Of a stretch of 64,000 bases of DNA, positions 21,317 through 33,326 are shown piece by piece. The translations under genes and the position numbers were made by a program. Within the stretch, counting starts at the first letter, position 1. Each line of letters begins with the position of its first letter. The DNA comes from Taeniopygia guttata. Lineage: Eukaryota > Chordata > Aves > Passeriformes > Estrildidae. The stretch covers positions 4,679,501 to 4,743,500 of the forward strand of contig NC_133034.1 of NCBI RefSeq assembly GCF_048771995.1, written 5' to 3'. The notes below the pieces were generated by a model. The model ran no database searches, was not told the DNA's origin, and saw only the letters and a list, made by a program, of their open reading frames with translations.

Positions 21317-23640
21317 TGCTTTCTTTGCTTCCTTTCATTTTTGGTGATTCATTTTTCTGTGCTCACATGGGAGTAGGTGCGAGATTCACCCCTGCCTGGA
21401 GAAAACTGGGTGGGAACCCTCCTGCCCACTAAATGCATTGGTTTTCAGCTTGTATTGGATGAGAGGTCCGCTGACCCCTCTGGACCACTCCACCGTTGCC
21501 AGATCCCAAAAACTGCATATTTCTCCCCCAATATTGTCCCAGGCAGGTGATGCACATCCCATGCCCCAGGCCAGGCTCCATCCCAAGGGCTGGCCACCAG
21601 ACCCACAAAAATGCCACCGATTCAGAAAGCCTCCAGGTTCTGCTGTTCCAAGGGAAGCACCAGCAGTGGGGAATCTCCCTGCACACAGTGAGCTCTGCTG
21701 GGCTCCACCAGCCACAGAATGAGTCTCTTCCATTCCCCAAACAATTGAAACAGGCTCCCACCCCCCTCGTCCCCACAGCCTTCCTGCAAGGCGAGCGCTA
21801 GAATAGAAAGCGGATGGCGAGGACCAAACGCCAAAAATTGTGTCGCAAACTGGGGGTTTTGTCAGCGAGGAAGAGCCAGAGCTGGACCCGCAGCCATGTT
21901 CGCTGTCAGTCTGTCCTCACCCCAAAATCAGCCGTGCTGGGACTGAGAGTGCAGCCCGAGGAGTGCAACCCATGCCCACACCTCGGTCCCAAATGCCAAG
22001 AGGAGCTGTTCTGAGCCCCACGAAGCCCAAGACACCGGAACGTTGGTGCCTCTGTCTCAGAGCCTGGAGAGTGGCTGTGTGCCTGCCCAGCAGCCCTAGC
22101 AGAGCTGCATGGAGCTCCCCCTCCTAACAACCTCCCTTTGGGCATCCCCCTAATTAGGGTTCTACCTGGATCGTGCTTAAACAGAGCTTAAACTCTCTGC
22201 AATAGGTAAGGCACTGCTGTCTCCTCATCCTCATGCTAGGGATGGTGTCCAGTGGCACAGCCATAACCAAACCTGGGGGTCCCAAATGGCAGGTGGGGGT
22301 CCTGAATGGCACCTGGGAGTTCCAAATGGCAGCCCTGAATGGCGGCTGCTGGAGGTGAACACAAGCGATGAAGGAGGACAAACGATCCCATCTCCCCTGA
22401 CAGGCACAGTGCCCCCCAATACTCCTCACAGCCTTGAGGAAACCCACCAGGACTGGGACTGGGAGCAGTCACCTCACTGGAACCCCAGGCCATGGGAAGA
22501 TGGAGACTGGTGCTCCAAGCATGTCTGGCAGAGAGGTGGTGCATTGGAAGGGAGGCTCCCGTCAGGTTGGAGCTGGGGAAGGCATCACAAACAAGAATCA
22601 GAGCCACCACATTTCCCAGGGCTGCACACATGTGTCAAGTTAAGCGTGGATTTGGGAGCTGGCAGAACTGCCCTGAGCAGGGGATGGATTTGGGGAAGGC
22701 TCCTGCTGAGGCTCTGCAAGGGTCCAGGGAGGGAGGGAAACTCCTGGCAGAGGTTCCGAGTCCATTGGTTTTCCAAAGCGGATGCAGTTACCTTTCAGTG
22801 CTTTCTTGGCCAAAAAAAAAATAGTCAGTGGGGACATCTTCAGAGCCAAGAACACAGCTGTGGGTGCCCCCTCGAGACACAGGGAGATCTGTGGACTTCC
22901 AGGCAAGAGGTGGAGGGACTGAAGCCCCCACCGATGAGCACAGAGGACATGGTGGGCTCAGGCTGCTGTTCAGCCACGTTAATGAACAGTCTCCAGGTGA
23001 GGACAGGGACGTTGCAGGTCCTCAGGGTTTTCCCCTTCACTGGGTTAGGGATGCTGGCGTGGCAGAAGATGGTGGAGTGGCTTGGCCAGTGGCCGGCGCT
23101 TTCCTCCCTGTCTGGGGAACCGAGCTGTGATGTGAAGTAAGGACAGGGACACATCGCTCCCCGCTGTCACTCTGGGACCGGGACCTGCTCTGTGTCCCCA
23201 GGACAGTAGGAAGTGGTCTGCAAAATAGCTCCTAAGCACACAGGCACACATTCCTGTGTGCAGAAGCAAACACGAGGGGATGAAATAAGAGACAAACAGT
23301 GAGACGTTTGCCTAATTCGCATGGGGCGTAAATAAAACCATGTGGTGGCTCCGAACAAAACGATCCTTGGATTGTCACCAGAAAGGTTTGGCCATCCCTG
23401 GGTTAGGAAAGGTTGAGAAACCCATCTGTAGGCAATCCATTGCAAGCAGAGCTTTCACACAGGGGACAGTGTGAGGAGGGCACCTCATCAACGCCAGGGA
23501 CCGCTGGACCCTGCACACGGGGGAACGTTCCTGCTCTTCCAAGGCTGTAACTCATTCCTTATTATTTGCAGACACAAAGCCGTGTTTCAGGGCTTCATGC
23601 CTTACTCATTTCAGCCTTTATTCCTGACATCTGTATGTAA

Positions 23641-23695
23641 TCAGAGAATGCTTTAGGTTGGAAAAGACCTCGAAGTCCGTCAAGTATTTTTCCCT
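23641..23695 (-). mobile_element. CR1 LINE 3'-end remnant
   Basis: The + strand reads agagaatgctttaggttgga then aaagacctcgaagtccgtcaa, the reverse complement of an old CR1 terminus. Confidence 0.7.
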
Positions 23696-25449
23696 GATGC
23701 AGCGCAGGCATCAGCAAGGGCAAAGCTTTGAGGGACCTCATAAGTAACTGATGGACACAAGCCCATCCCATGGTGTCCCCAACTTTTGTCTACCCTCCTG
23801 CCTGCACCAGCAGGGCCAGCAGAGCCTGCCACACTCGCATCCATGGGGATAGAGCTGGAGGTCAGTGATGAGTACATGGAGCTGGTCTCACCTGTGTGAG
23901 CAGCAGGGTGGACATCAGCCCTCTAGTATCAGTCATGAAGGGGATGGGGGGAATTTTCTCAGAGTGACATCCCAGATCGCAGTTCCCCAAACCACAGTTT
24001 GGGTTCAACAACTGGAACAACTTCCCCCGGATGGTGGGATGAGGTCTCCATCCTCAGCCACTTCCAAGGCTCCTCCCTTGTCACCTCTGCCCTTTCATCC
24101 AGGCTGAAAAATCTTCCCTGTGTTTCCTGGAGCAATTTCAGCCCCCTGAGTCCAACCCACCATCATGAAGCAGAGTTCTGGCAAGAGATCTCCACACCAG
24201 GAAACCTGTCAGCATTGTACAGAAGCGCAAATGTCTTTAACCCCAACACCTTTCAAAAGCTGAATTCCCAGATGTTTTGGAGAGGTTCTGCCAGGAAAAG
24301 TTTTGTGAAAGACTATGAGGATTGCAAAATGCACCGTTTTTAGGAAAACCACCACAAAAAAGCGCACAAAGCCGCCCCAGTGCAGCAAGTCCTGCTGCCA
24401 GCTTCCCAGCATGGAGCTGCCTTTGGGAGCAATCCCTGCCAGGCGGTGGCGAGCCACCAGCATCGCTCCTGTCCCAGAGCCCTCCATGGCCTCACACCCA
24501 CTGCCAGCCTCGGGGAATGAAGGAGCCAGGAGCTCCCAGCCAGCTCTGGCCATGGCAGCAGGCAATGGGCTGCAGCCCATGTGCCTGTCCAGGCAGCCAG
24601 GAGGAAGCTGAGCATCCTTCCCTGCATTTGGAGGACACATGGCAGCTGAGCTGGCAGGCTCTGAAAAGGCTTCAGAAAGCAGACACTTAACTTTCACCAG
24701 CACAAGGGAAGACAGACTTTGAGACCACGCTTCCACACCGGAGCTGTTTCGGATGGGACTGTGCAGCACCCACAGCTGCATCTCCCCTCATTTCGCCCTG
24801 CATGAGACCAGTAACTCTTCACTATTGCCTGTGCTTGTCGATGTAGTTGTTTTAATTTTTGTCACATTCCCACAGTGTGCCCAAACCCGTTGAAGAAGCT
24901 GAGCCACCTCCCCACAGCCGCAGGATCCCCAGACTCACCACTTTCCAGTAAGGCAGCTCTTATGGATGGACAGTATCCAACACAGGCAACTGTGGGAACA
25001 GTGCTCTGGGTATTTTCTGTAGATCTCAGGTCTACACGGAGGCAAAAGAGCAGGACAGGGGCTTACAGGTCACTTGGTGGTGCAGGAGATCCAGGAGCCC
25101 TGCCTGGATCCACTGCTCCACCTGCACTGGGAAAATTCTGCTTGGCTTGGAGCTCAGCTGAGATCTCTCCACAAAGGGAATAAACAGTGTTCCAGAGGCC
25201 AAGGGGAAGGAGGCAACATTCATGTTCCATGCTCACTGCCTGTGCTTTAATCTCCTTCAGCAACTTCAGCAATCTCCTTCTTGTCCCAACACCCAGGGTT
25301 GTGCAGAGCAGCTGGGGTTTTGGAACCCCAGCTTTGGGGGTTTTGGAATTTGAGCTTTCCTTTCAGGATCAGCAGCTCAGCAGGCTGAACATGCACACTC
25401 AGGGGCTCTCTGTGGGGAACTGTCAGCTTGGCCAAGCAAACGCCATGCC

Positions 25450-25632
25450 AAGTGCTCTGTGCTGACTGTTGCCCAGAGATGTTGTGGACTCTTCGTCCCC
25501 GAAAATGTTCAAGGCCAGGTTGGATGGGGATTGGAGCAACCCGGGCTAGTGGAAGGTGGATTGGAGTCAGATGAGCTTTGATATTGCTTCCAACACAAAC
25601 CACTTGGGGATTCTGATTCTGTGATCTCTCTC
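25450..25632 (+). mobile_element. CR1 LINE 3'-end fragment
   Basis: Reads gttcaaggccaggttggatg, gtggaaggtg and a degraded terminus caaaccacttggggattctg, then the duplicated gattctgtgatc end. Sense CR1 orientation. Confidence 0.8.
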
Positions 25633-26416
25633 CACAGGCTGCCTTGGAGCAACACCTGAGCCCCAGGGCTGGCTCTGGCATGGGGAGAGGAATCTCCCTT
25701 GGCAATGCAGGGGGAAACCCTCCTCCGCTGTTGCTTGTAGCCCTTTGATCTGGGCAGTGACCACACACCCCAGCTCTCAACAGGCGGGTGGTGGTAAGCA
25801 GCACAAAGAGCCACAGCAAGGAAACCCAGGGATCTTCCCCCACATGCTCAGGCCTATTGAGGACTGGCAGGAATAGAAAATGGGAAGCACAGTGCTGCTT
25901 GGGCCGAAATGATCCCATGGCTCCCAGCTTAGGGACCAGTCAGCAACTTCTCTGCCACAAATCCACCTCAGGCCGCCTGCCCTGGGAATGTGCGGGCACC
26001 ACAAGCTCTGGCAGCAAAGCTGGGCTGAGATCATGGGCTGGGGTCCCTGCAGCAAACAGCAGCTCTAGCATCGCTTTGCTCTGCAGCCCTAAGAAAACCC
26101 GCTGCCCCCAGACACAGAGACTCACCGGCCGATGTTATCGCTCCCTCTGTGCCAGTGTCAGGATCACTCTGTAATGATGGCAGGAGCGGTGGCCGCTGCC
26201 AGGGCGGCAGCGCTCGCTCTGCCCACCCGCCGGCAGCCGAGCGCGGCTCCATCTCCTCCGACATCCGGCAAGGAAAGGGAACAAAGGCAGAGAACAATTC
26301 CTATTGTTTTCCATGACTTTCTTCAGGGCAGCTCTTCCAGCACAGCGCTGCTGCCCAGCCACTCCGGCCCCCTGCGCTCCGAGCGGGGCAGATGCCGCTG
26401 GGGACCCGTGCCGAGG

Positions 26417-27275
26417 TGCCTGCCACCAGTCTTCGAGCCTGCCACCAACCTTCCGAGCCTGCCACCAGCCCTCCGAGCCTGCCACCAGTCCTCGAGCCTG
26501 CCACCAGCCCTCTGAGCCTGCCACCAACCCTCTGAGCCTGCCACCAACCCTCCGAGCCTGCCACCAGCCCTCCGAGCCTGCCACCAGCCCTCAGAGCCTG
26601 CCACCAACCTTCCGAGCCTGCCACCAGCCCTCCGAGCCTGCCACCAACCCTTTGAGCCTGCCACCAGCCATCCGAGCCTGCCACCAACCCTCCGAGCCTG
26701 CCACCAGCCCTCGAGCCTGCCACCAACCCTCAGAGCCTGCCACCAACCCTCAGAGCCTGCCACCAGCCCTTCGAGCCTGCCACCAGTCCTCAGAGCCTGC
26801 CACCAACCCTCAGAGCCTGCCACCAACCCTCAGAGCCTGCCACCAACCCTCCGAGCCTGCCACCAACCTTCCGAGCCTGCCACCAACCCTCCGAGCCTGC
26901 CACCAGCCCTCGAGCCTGCCACCAACCTTCTGAGCCTGCCACCAGCCCTCGAGCCTGCCACCAGCCCTCAGAGCCTGCCACCAGCCCTCCGAGCCTGCCA
27001 CCAACCCTCAGAGCCTGCCACCAACCCTCCGAGCCTGCCACCAGCCCTCAGAGCCTGCCACCAGTCTCCGAGCCTGCCACCAACCCTCCGAGCCTGCCAC
27101 CAGCCCTCTGAGCCTGCCACCAGACTTCGAGCCTGCCACCAACCTTCCGAGCCTGCCACCAGTCCTCTGAGCCTGCCACCAGCCCTTCGAGCCTGCCACC
27201 AGTCCTCAGAGCCTGCCACCAACCCTCTGAGCCTGCCACCAACCTTCCGAGCCTGCCACCAACCCTCCGAGCCTG
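26417..27275 (+). repeat. 20-bp minisatellite, about 43 copies
   Basis: Tandem of gagcctgccaccaaccctcc with point variants (agccctcc, aacctt, agtcctc) and occasional 19/21-bp units over about 860 bp. It lies in the spacer between TSPEAR and UBE2G2. Long open frames on both strands arise from the repeat. Confidence 0.97.
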
Positions 27276-27379
27276 TCCTCCACCAGCACAGAGGCAGCAC
27301 TGTCGGCTGGGCTATCCACTCACAGCTCCTCTCCTACTCCACAGCACTGCTGGGCATTCCTGAGATGCTCAGGCATTGG

Positions 27380-27458
27380 AATGTGGCAGTGCTGGGTTAA
27401 TGGTCTGTCTCCATCATCTTAGAGGTCTTTTCCAACTAAAAGATTCTGTGATGACACC
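27380..27458 (+). mobile_element. CR1 LINE 3'-end remnant
   Basis: Ends with gaggtcttttccaactaaaa then gattctgtgatga, the terminus of an older CR1 subfamily, directly after the 20-bp minisatellite. Confidence 0.7.
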
Positions 27459-27522
27459 CAGAATTCCTGTAACCAGCCAAGGCACAGTGCCTGTGGTGGG
27501 GAAGGGGCGAGCTTAGCACAGG

Positions 27523-27645
27523 CTCAAAGTGAAGATCACCCTGATCACTTCTCAAAGTGAAGGAGATCACCCTGATCACTTCTCAAAGTGAAGGAGATCA
27601 CCCTGATCACTTCTCAAAGTGAAGGAGATCACCCTGATCACTTCT
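27523..27645 (+). repeat. 31-bp tandem repeat, about 4 copies
   Basis: Unit begins tctcaaagtgaaggagatca and ends ccctgatcact. The last three copies are identical and the first is shorter. Confidence 0.95.
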
Positions 27646-27680
27646 GTGGGTCTCCAAGGGGGAACAGAAGCATCTACAGA

Positions 27681-27848
27681 AGAATCATAGAATGGTTTGC
27701 GTTGGAAGGGACTTTAAAGCTCATCCAGTCCCACCCCCTGCCATGGGCAGGGACACCTTCCACTATCCCAGGTTGCTCCAAACCCCATTCAACCTGGCCT
27801 TGGACACGTCCAGGGATGAGGCAGCCACAGTTTCTCTGAGCAAAGAAG
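27681..27848 (-). mobile_element. CR1 LINE 3'-end fragment
   Basis: Starts atcatagaatggtttgcgtt on the + strand and carries the ccctgccatgggcagggaca and ttggacacgtccagggatga blocks. Antisense CR1, well preserved. Confidence 0.92.
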
Positions 27849-27859
27849 GCATCTACTGT

Positions 27860-30100
27860 GTGAGAGAGGATTCAACCTACGAGTATTGTTGGATGGTGAC
27901 GAATGGATAAAATAAATCAAATGCCTCCTGGTCACTGACTGGATGCTCCAGGGACAGCTGCTGAAAGTTTCAAATGCTAACTGAGGTTGGATGGGGACAC
28001 TTTGGACAAGCGGCTTCTCTAATAATACCGATGTTTTTGTAAAGCCACACTTCATATGGAGCCTTAGGAGCTTCCTACGGCCCACAAACCCCAGGCCTCC
28101 CACCAAGGCCATGCCTAGGTTACAAGGAGAAGATCCCATATCAAACCAGGATCTGGCCAAGGACAAAGCTCAACTTCTAACTGCCTCTCCAGACAAGGCG
28201 AGTTTGAAAACACCTGGACTCCAGTCTGCCTATCTGCCATCCTCCTCCACTGCGAGAACTGTTGAGAAAAGCCAAGCTCTGGCTGAGCAAGGCCCCTCTG
28301 GAGCCACCTTCACAGCAAGCCTATTAGATACCAAGGAAGGATCTCCAACCCCATAGGTTTTTGCTTCAGAACACGTTCACCTGATCCAATCCACTCCGTA
28401 TTTCACCATTTCCTAGCTCCCAGAAGGATGAATGGCAAGGGGAAGCAAGGCATCCCTGGGGATGAGCTCTGCTGTTCATTTCCAGCTTGGAGACCTGGGC
28501 ATGTCTCTAACACACCCGCCTCACAGAGGGAGATCCCCCAGCACCTGACCTGCTGACCAAGCTTGGAGGGATCTGATCAGATGTCTGAGGAGTCTTCCTC
28601 TGACTGGCAGAAGAAGACAGGGATCCTGCTGAAGCACCACACCAGGAGAGGAATCTAAGTGAGCCCATCCCAGGCAGACAGCAAAGAAACCCCAATTCAT
28701 TCAACCATGCCAGCCCAATTGGGTTCAATCTGCCAAATTATTTTGGCATGAGGAAAACTGTTTTGGGCCCAAACCTCCATCCCAGCTGCAGGTGGAGAGC
28801 CTCCTCATGCTGGGCCCCGCACGCAGGCGCGTGGGTGCCCCCCACCCCCTGCGTGTTGCATCCTGCATTTCTGCTGCTTTGAACCCACCTCCTGTGTCAC
28901 CCCGCACCCCTGGCTGCAGCAGGGCCTTGGCCTCCACTGCTCAGTGAGCTCTGGCCTAGGACAGCCCTTCCCGGCCACCCCTGCAGCCAGGGACACCCGG
29001 CTCTGGTCAGAGCTGTGACAGAGCCACGGCCTCATCCCCCACTCAGGATGCCCCATGCATGGAGGGAAGGACTCAGGCCAGGACTTGGCTCGTCTCCCCC
29101 ACACCCTTCAGGGACATGATCAGACAGACCCTCTCCCAAATCCCTCTGAGAGCTCACACACACACTGCTCACACCTGTAATGACCCACGGGCCGTGGCAC
29201 TGCCATTAATTACCTATTAACATACCCCATCATCCTACCTGCTGCCCAGGCCCCTCTCAGGGGTGTGAGCCACCTTCAGAACCACCTGCCCGCCTCTGCC
29301 AGGGCTCTCACGGCACCTGCCCAGGGAGAAGACCCATGGGAGCAGGCTGGGATAGGCAGGAAGGTCACCAGGACTGGAAGGCACAGACCTCCCAGCCACC
29401 CCAAGCTCCTGTGGGGCCATGAGAGCACCAAGCAGGACCAGCCAATGTCACATGGATTGAACAATTCCCTCCTCAGTGACGGGTCTCACCCCTGCAGCAC
29501 CAGGGAGCCTGGCACAGCGCTTTTGGGGCCCAAGACATCAGGTGGCACCTGGCAGCGGGAGAAAGGACACCAGGAGCCCTTGCAATCCCACATCCAAGAC
29601 AATCCCAGTAACAGCAGCATGGCTGGCACTGGGAAGGGACTATTCAGATCTGTGCTGCTTCTCCTTTCCATTCTCACAGGGGTAAAACACACCGAGCATC
29701 CTCACCAAGCCACAGCTTCAGGAAGACACCAAGGCACAGAGCTTCCCTGTTGCATCCATCCCAATGCAGAACACCACCTTCCATTCAAGGTATCACCCCA
29801 GAAAGGCAAAAAAAAAAAGCTGGCAGGGAGCCCAGGGCTGGCTCTGCCCCCGAGCTGCAGCCGTTTCATGTGGCTCCAACGCCTCTCACACTTTCAGAGG
29901 CACACCAACACAGTTAATGGATGTCTCACAGCCCACTGTGTGTGTTCTGACACAGCCCCTCTGCCAAGGAAAAACAACAGTGAGCGTGTGTGGATGTGTG
30001 TACATACAAAGGCTTTACAGAGGATGTTGCTTGCATTTTTACAGCTTTGTTGTTGAACGGTTTGGTTGGGGTTCTTTTTTTAATATAAAAGCCTAAAGCA
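27860..30100. other. Spacer before the UBE2G2 3' end, no gene recognised
   Basis: About 2.2 kb of unremarkable sequence. Open frames reach 263 codons (29265-30056 +) without recognisable domains or plausible initiation context. No RNA gene was seen. Confidence 0.45.
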
Positions 30101-30134
30101 AATACAGTCAGAGAAAAGGGTTTTTAAAAAAATC

Positions 30135-30140
30135 TTTAAT
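30135..30140 (-). terminator. UBE2G2: Candidate distal poly(A) signal (ATTAAA) of UBE2G2
   Basis: tttaat on the + strand is ATTAAA on the minus strand, 3.2 kb past the UBE2G2 stop. It is plausible because UBE2G2 has a long 3' UTR in mammals, but it competes with the AATAAA at 31566. Confidence 0.35.
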
Positions 30141-30574
30141 ACTTTACCTACATGCATAACACCTGTAGAGCTCTGACACTGCCCGAGGAACATGGTTTAT
30201 AGTGTTTCAGGCTGAAAAAAGACAACTGCTCAGAAAAACATTGCTACTGGCCAGTAGTGCACATCCTGCCAACATGAGTGTTCATTTAGGGACACAATTA
30301 AAGTCTTTCAGGGAAGTCTATCCCAGGAGCTACACACCAGCTTTACAAGCTTTAACCTTCAGGTGTTCCCCACCTTCAGTGAGGTGTCTGTGCCATGAGA
30401 CCCTCTCAGCTGGTCACAGCAGGAGCCCACACGCCTCCACTGTGTGAGCTGAACCCTCCTGCTTTATGCAGTGTTGCAGTTTGTTGCAGAATAATGAAGT
30501 TTTAGATCTTTTTGGCAACTAGAAACAGGGAATCTAACATGCCAACCACACTGCCACCTTTAAACCTTCCACAG

Positions 30575-30785
30575 AATCCCAGAATGGTATGGGTTGGAAG
30601 GGACTTAAAGCTCATCCCATTCCATCCCCAGCTGTGATGGGCAGGGACACTTTCCACTAGCCCAGGTTGCTCCAAGCCCTGGCCTTGGACATTTTCCAGG
30701 GATGGGGCAGCCACAGCTCCTGTGGGCAGCCTGTGCCAGACCTAACCACCCTCACAGGGAACAATTCCTTCCTAAATCAACACAA
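30575..30785 (-). mobile_element. CR1 LINE 3'-end fragment
   Basis: The + strand reads agaatggtatgggttggaag, gatgggcagggacactttcc, ccaggttgctccaagccctg and gatggggcagccacagctcc. Antisense CR1, over 200 bp. If the distal poly(A) signal is used it lies inside the UBE2G2 3' UTR. Confidence 0.92.
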
Positions 30786-31084
30786 TGAACAATGAATTTC
30801 TTTTGACAAACACAAATGCTCACCCACTGGCTTCAGCTCAGTAAACAGCCACCAGCTAGGACACTTCTCCCCTCAACACCAAGTTTCTGTCCTCTGAGGT
30901 GAATTTCTGCCTACATTTTGTCACCTTTAAGACTGAGAGGTAGATATGGTCACTGGGTGGCTTCAAATGCCCATCAGCAAGACCACTGCATGTCAGTCAC
31001 TTATAAAAAAAAAGGTTTTTTACTTTTGAACAGAGATTTGGGGACTATGGGAACTCTGAGTAGGAATGGGCATCCGAGAAACCT

Positions 31085-31190
31085 GCTTGAGTGGAATTTG
31101 TCCCTGTCCATGGCAAGGGGTTGGAACTAGATGGACTTTAAGGTCTGTTCCCATCCAAACCATTCAGTGATTCTATGATCTATGTGTCCT
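31085..31190 (+). mobile_element. CR1 LINE 3'-end fragment
   Basis: Reads gtccctgtccatggcaaggg, ttggaactagatggacttta and the terminus ccaaaccattcagtgattct. Sense orientation. Confidence 0.85.
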
Positions 31191-31565
31191 CCTCAAATCC
31201 AAGTGCTGATACCAGCACATTCTGAATGAATTCACCTGTTGCATGTTCACAGGAACTTCCTAGGCCAGACACATGGATATAATGACATTCATAATGAGCA
31301 AACTACACCACATCTGCCCACCATCAGATTTTTACAGTTTTCTTTGAATTGCCCAGCCACTGCCAGCATTAGAAACAAGGCATTTGCTTGAAAAGTCCAT
31401 GCAATCATGTCAGCTCTTTCACTCCTAAAGTATGCAATGTTTTAACTGGGTTAGAATGAACCCTTCCACTCCTTTGGAGCAAGTCTCTTGGCTGTGTGGT
31501 TACTCATATACAACACCCACTGCAATACATTTGTGTACAACCATAAAAGGAGAAAATATAAGCAC

Positions 31566-31571
31566 TTTATT
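31566..31571 (-). terminator. UBE2G2: Candidate proximal poly(A) signal AATAAA of UBE2G2
   Basis: tttatt on the + strand, 1.76 kb past the UBE2G2 stop. It is canonical and would give a 3' UTR free of the CR1 pieces at 30.5-31.2 kb. Confidence 0.5.
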
Positions 31572-33326
31572 TTCAGTATACAGACTAAATCCCACCATAA
31601 AATCAAGATTATGAGCAAGCACACATGAATAAAACACTCAGCACTTAAGCAAACCCCACTTTTGCCACGTCCATGTTTCTGCAGTGGCTCCTGCAGCTCT
31701 CCAGCATTGCTCCCAAAGGTGGCTGCAGTACTCCCAGGAGAAATCCTCCCTCTACTTCAAAAAAACACTCCCAGTTTGCATAAAGTGCTACATTTTCCTG
31801 TATGCCTTGAAATACTAGTTAGGTACAACACTATTTCATCATCTCTGCTCCCAAGCTATGTCCAGTCCCACTTCCACCCTGACATCAAAGCCACAATTAC
31901 TTCTACAAGGAGGTAAAATCAGCAGGTTGTAGCAATACAACTCTTCAGAGGTGCACAACGATGGCAAAGTGTGATCTGCAGCACAGACAGCAAGACAGAA
32001 ATGCTGAACAGTTGTACCACACACATGCACATGATCACCTCTGTAAAGCTTTCTTCATGGTGTGACTCCTTCCACATCACACTTACATTAAAAAAAAAAA
32101 AAACCAAAACAGCCCTTGTCAAATTTAGCCCATTTAAAGCTGCCAACAAAATTGGATTCCATGTGGAATCAATGGGCGTGTTATTGCTTGTAGTAAATTG
32201 GAGAAATTCAGACCTACACATGAGATTGGCTTGCAAAGCAGAAAGGTTAGCAGAGGCCCCTCAGCAGTTTTAGGAACTGTCCAGCTGGTATCTCCTGCAC
32301 CCTTCACACTGGCTACAACCCTGCAATGTCCAAAGCACACAGCCCATCTTCTCTGGCTCCTATTTCATACACAAGAGCACTCAGTGTAGAGTGTCACAGG
32401 TTGTTTTTGTAAGTCCATCATGCTCACCTTGGCTCGTTCACCTGAAAATGGGTGACGGGGCTGTAATGGCAAAGCAGTGCCAAATCCTCTCAACACTCAC
32501 GTGCCACCAGAGCGAGCTGATATTCTTGCAGAGCTATGAAGATGCCCAGCAGCACAAACACATCCTCACTGGATTTTCCAGCTGCCAATGACCTGCCTTG
32601 CCCAGGTGAACTTGCACGATCCAGCCTTTACACCTTGTGCCTCTGAGTGTGAAGTTTACAACTGAGTGTCTTCGAGGACGAATAAAGCAGCTCTTGGAAT
32701 TTCTGCCAAGCCAACACTGACTGAAAGGCTCAGTATAAACTCACAGTGGTACATGGGAACACCAGGCTTTTCCAGACCCCCAGCCAGTAAGTTCCCTTCT
32801 TTGCTAACACACCTTGACTATAGCCCTGCTTTACAGCCTCTCCTGCTAACTATACTCTTCAAATCAGACCTGACTGCAACTGCTGCCCTTAACCTAAAAG
32901 TACAAAATTGATAGAGTAATTCCTGTCTACTGCTGCTCCAGATGCAATGCTACCTATAGAAACACAACAAATTCTGCCAGCAGACAATCCAAACCAGCAC
33001 TGCTCTCCAACAGCAGAGGGGTGAGGGAGGGCTGCAGATTGCCAAGTCTCCAGGCTTTCCACACCACAGAGTAAGGTAGCAACAAGCAGCCTTTGAAACA
33101 ACATTGTCTCTGTATTTTTCTCTACCATTTAATCCCTTTTGCACACAATTTAGTGAGTGAACTAGAGGCTTCTCTGGAGCAGTGGAAGAAAAGAGATGGT
33201 AAATAAATAATGAATTATAAGAACTAGGCCGATAGTTTTACGAAGTTTTCCTTTTTGGTACCAGCACTGAGCACTGCTCGTTTCCAGGTGGAGAGAAATA
33301 CAAAACACTTCAGTCTCTCTGTGAGC

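Larger units (their letters stand above)
21320..26416. other. Spacer upstream of TSPEAR, no gene recognised
   Basis: About 5 kb with only two CR1 remnants (23641-23695, 25450-25630) and short imperfect repeats near 22260-22345. Several open frames of 60-280 codons exist on both strands, but none shows domain motifs, convincing splice-phase partners or codon bias. Confidence 0.5.

Noticed and set aside
24209-24781. 190-codon minus-strand open frame
   Set aside because: No recognisable domain, atypical composition and no poly(A) or promoter support. The hydrophobic part is only a chance stretch.
26301-27300. Repetitive frames (GWWQARRAGGRL-type and EPATNPQSLPP-type) at 26.3-27.3 kb
   Set aside because: These are products of the 20-bp tandem repeat, open in several frames on both strands, which is not a coding signature.
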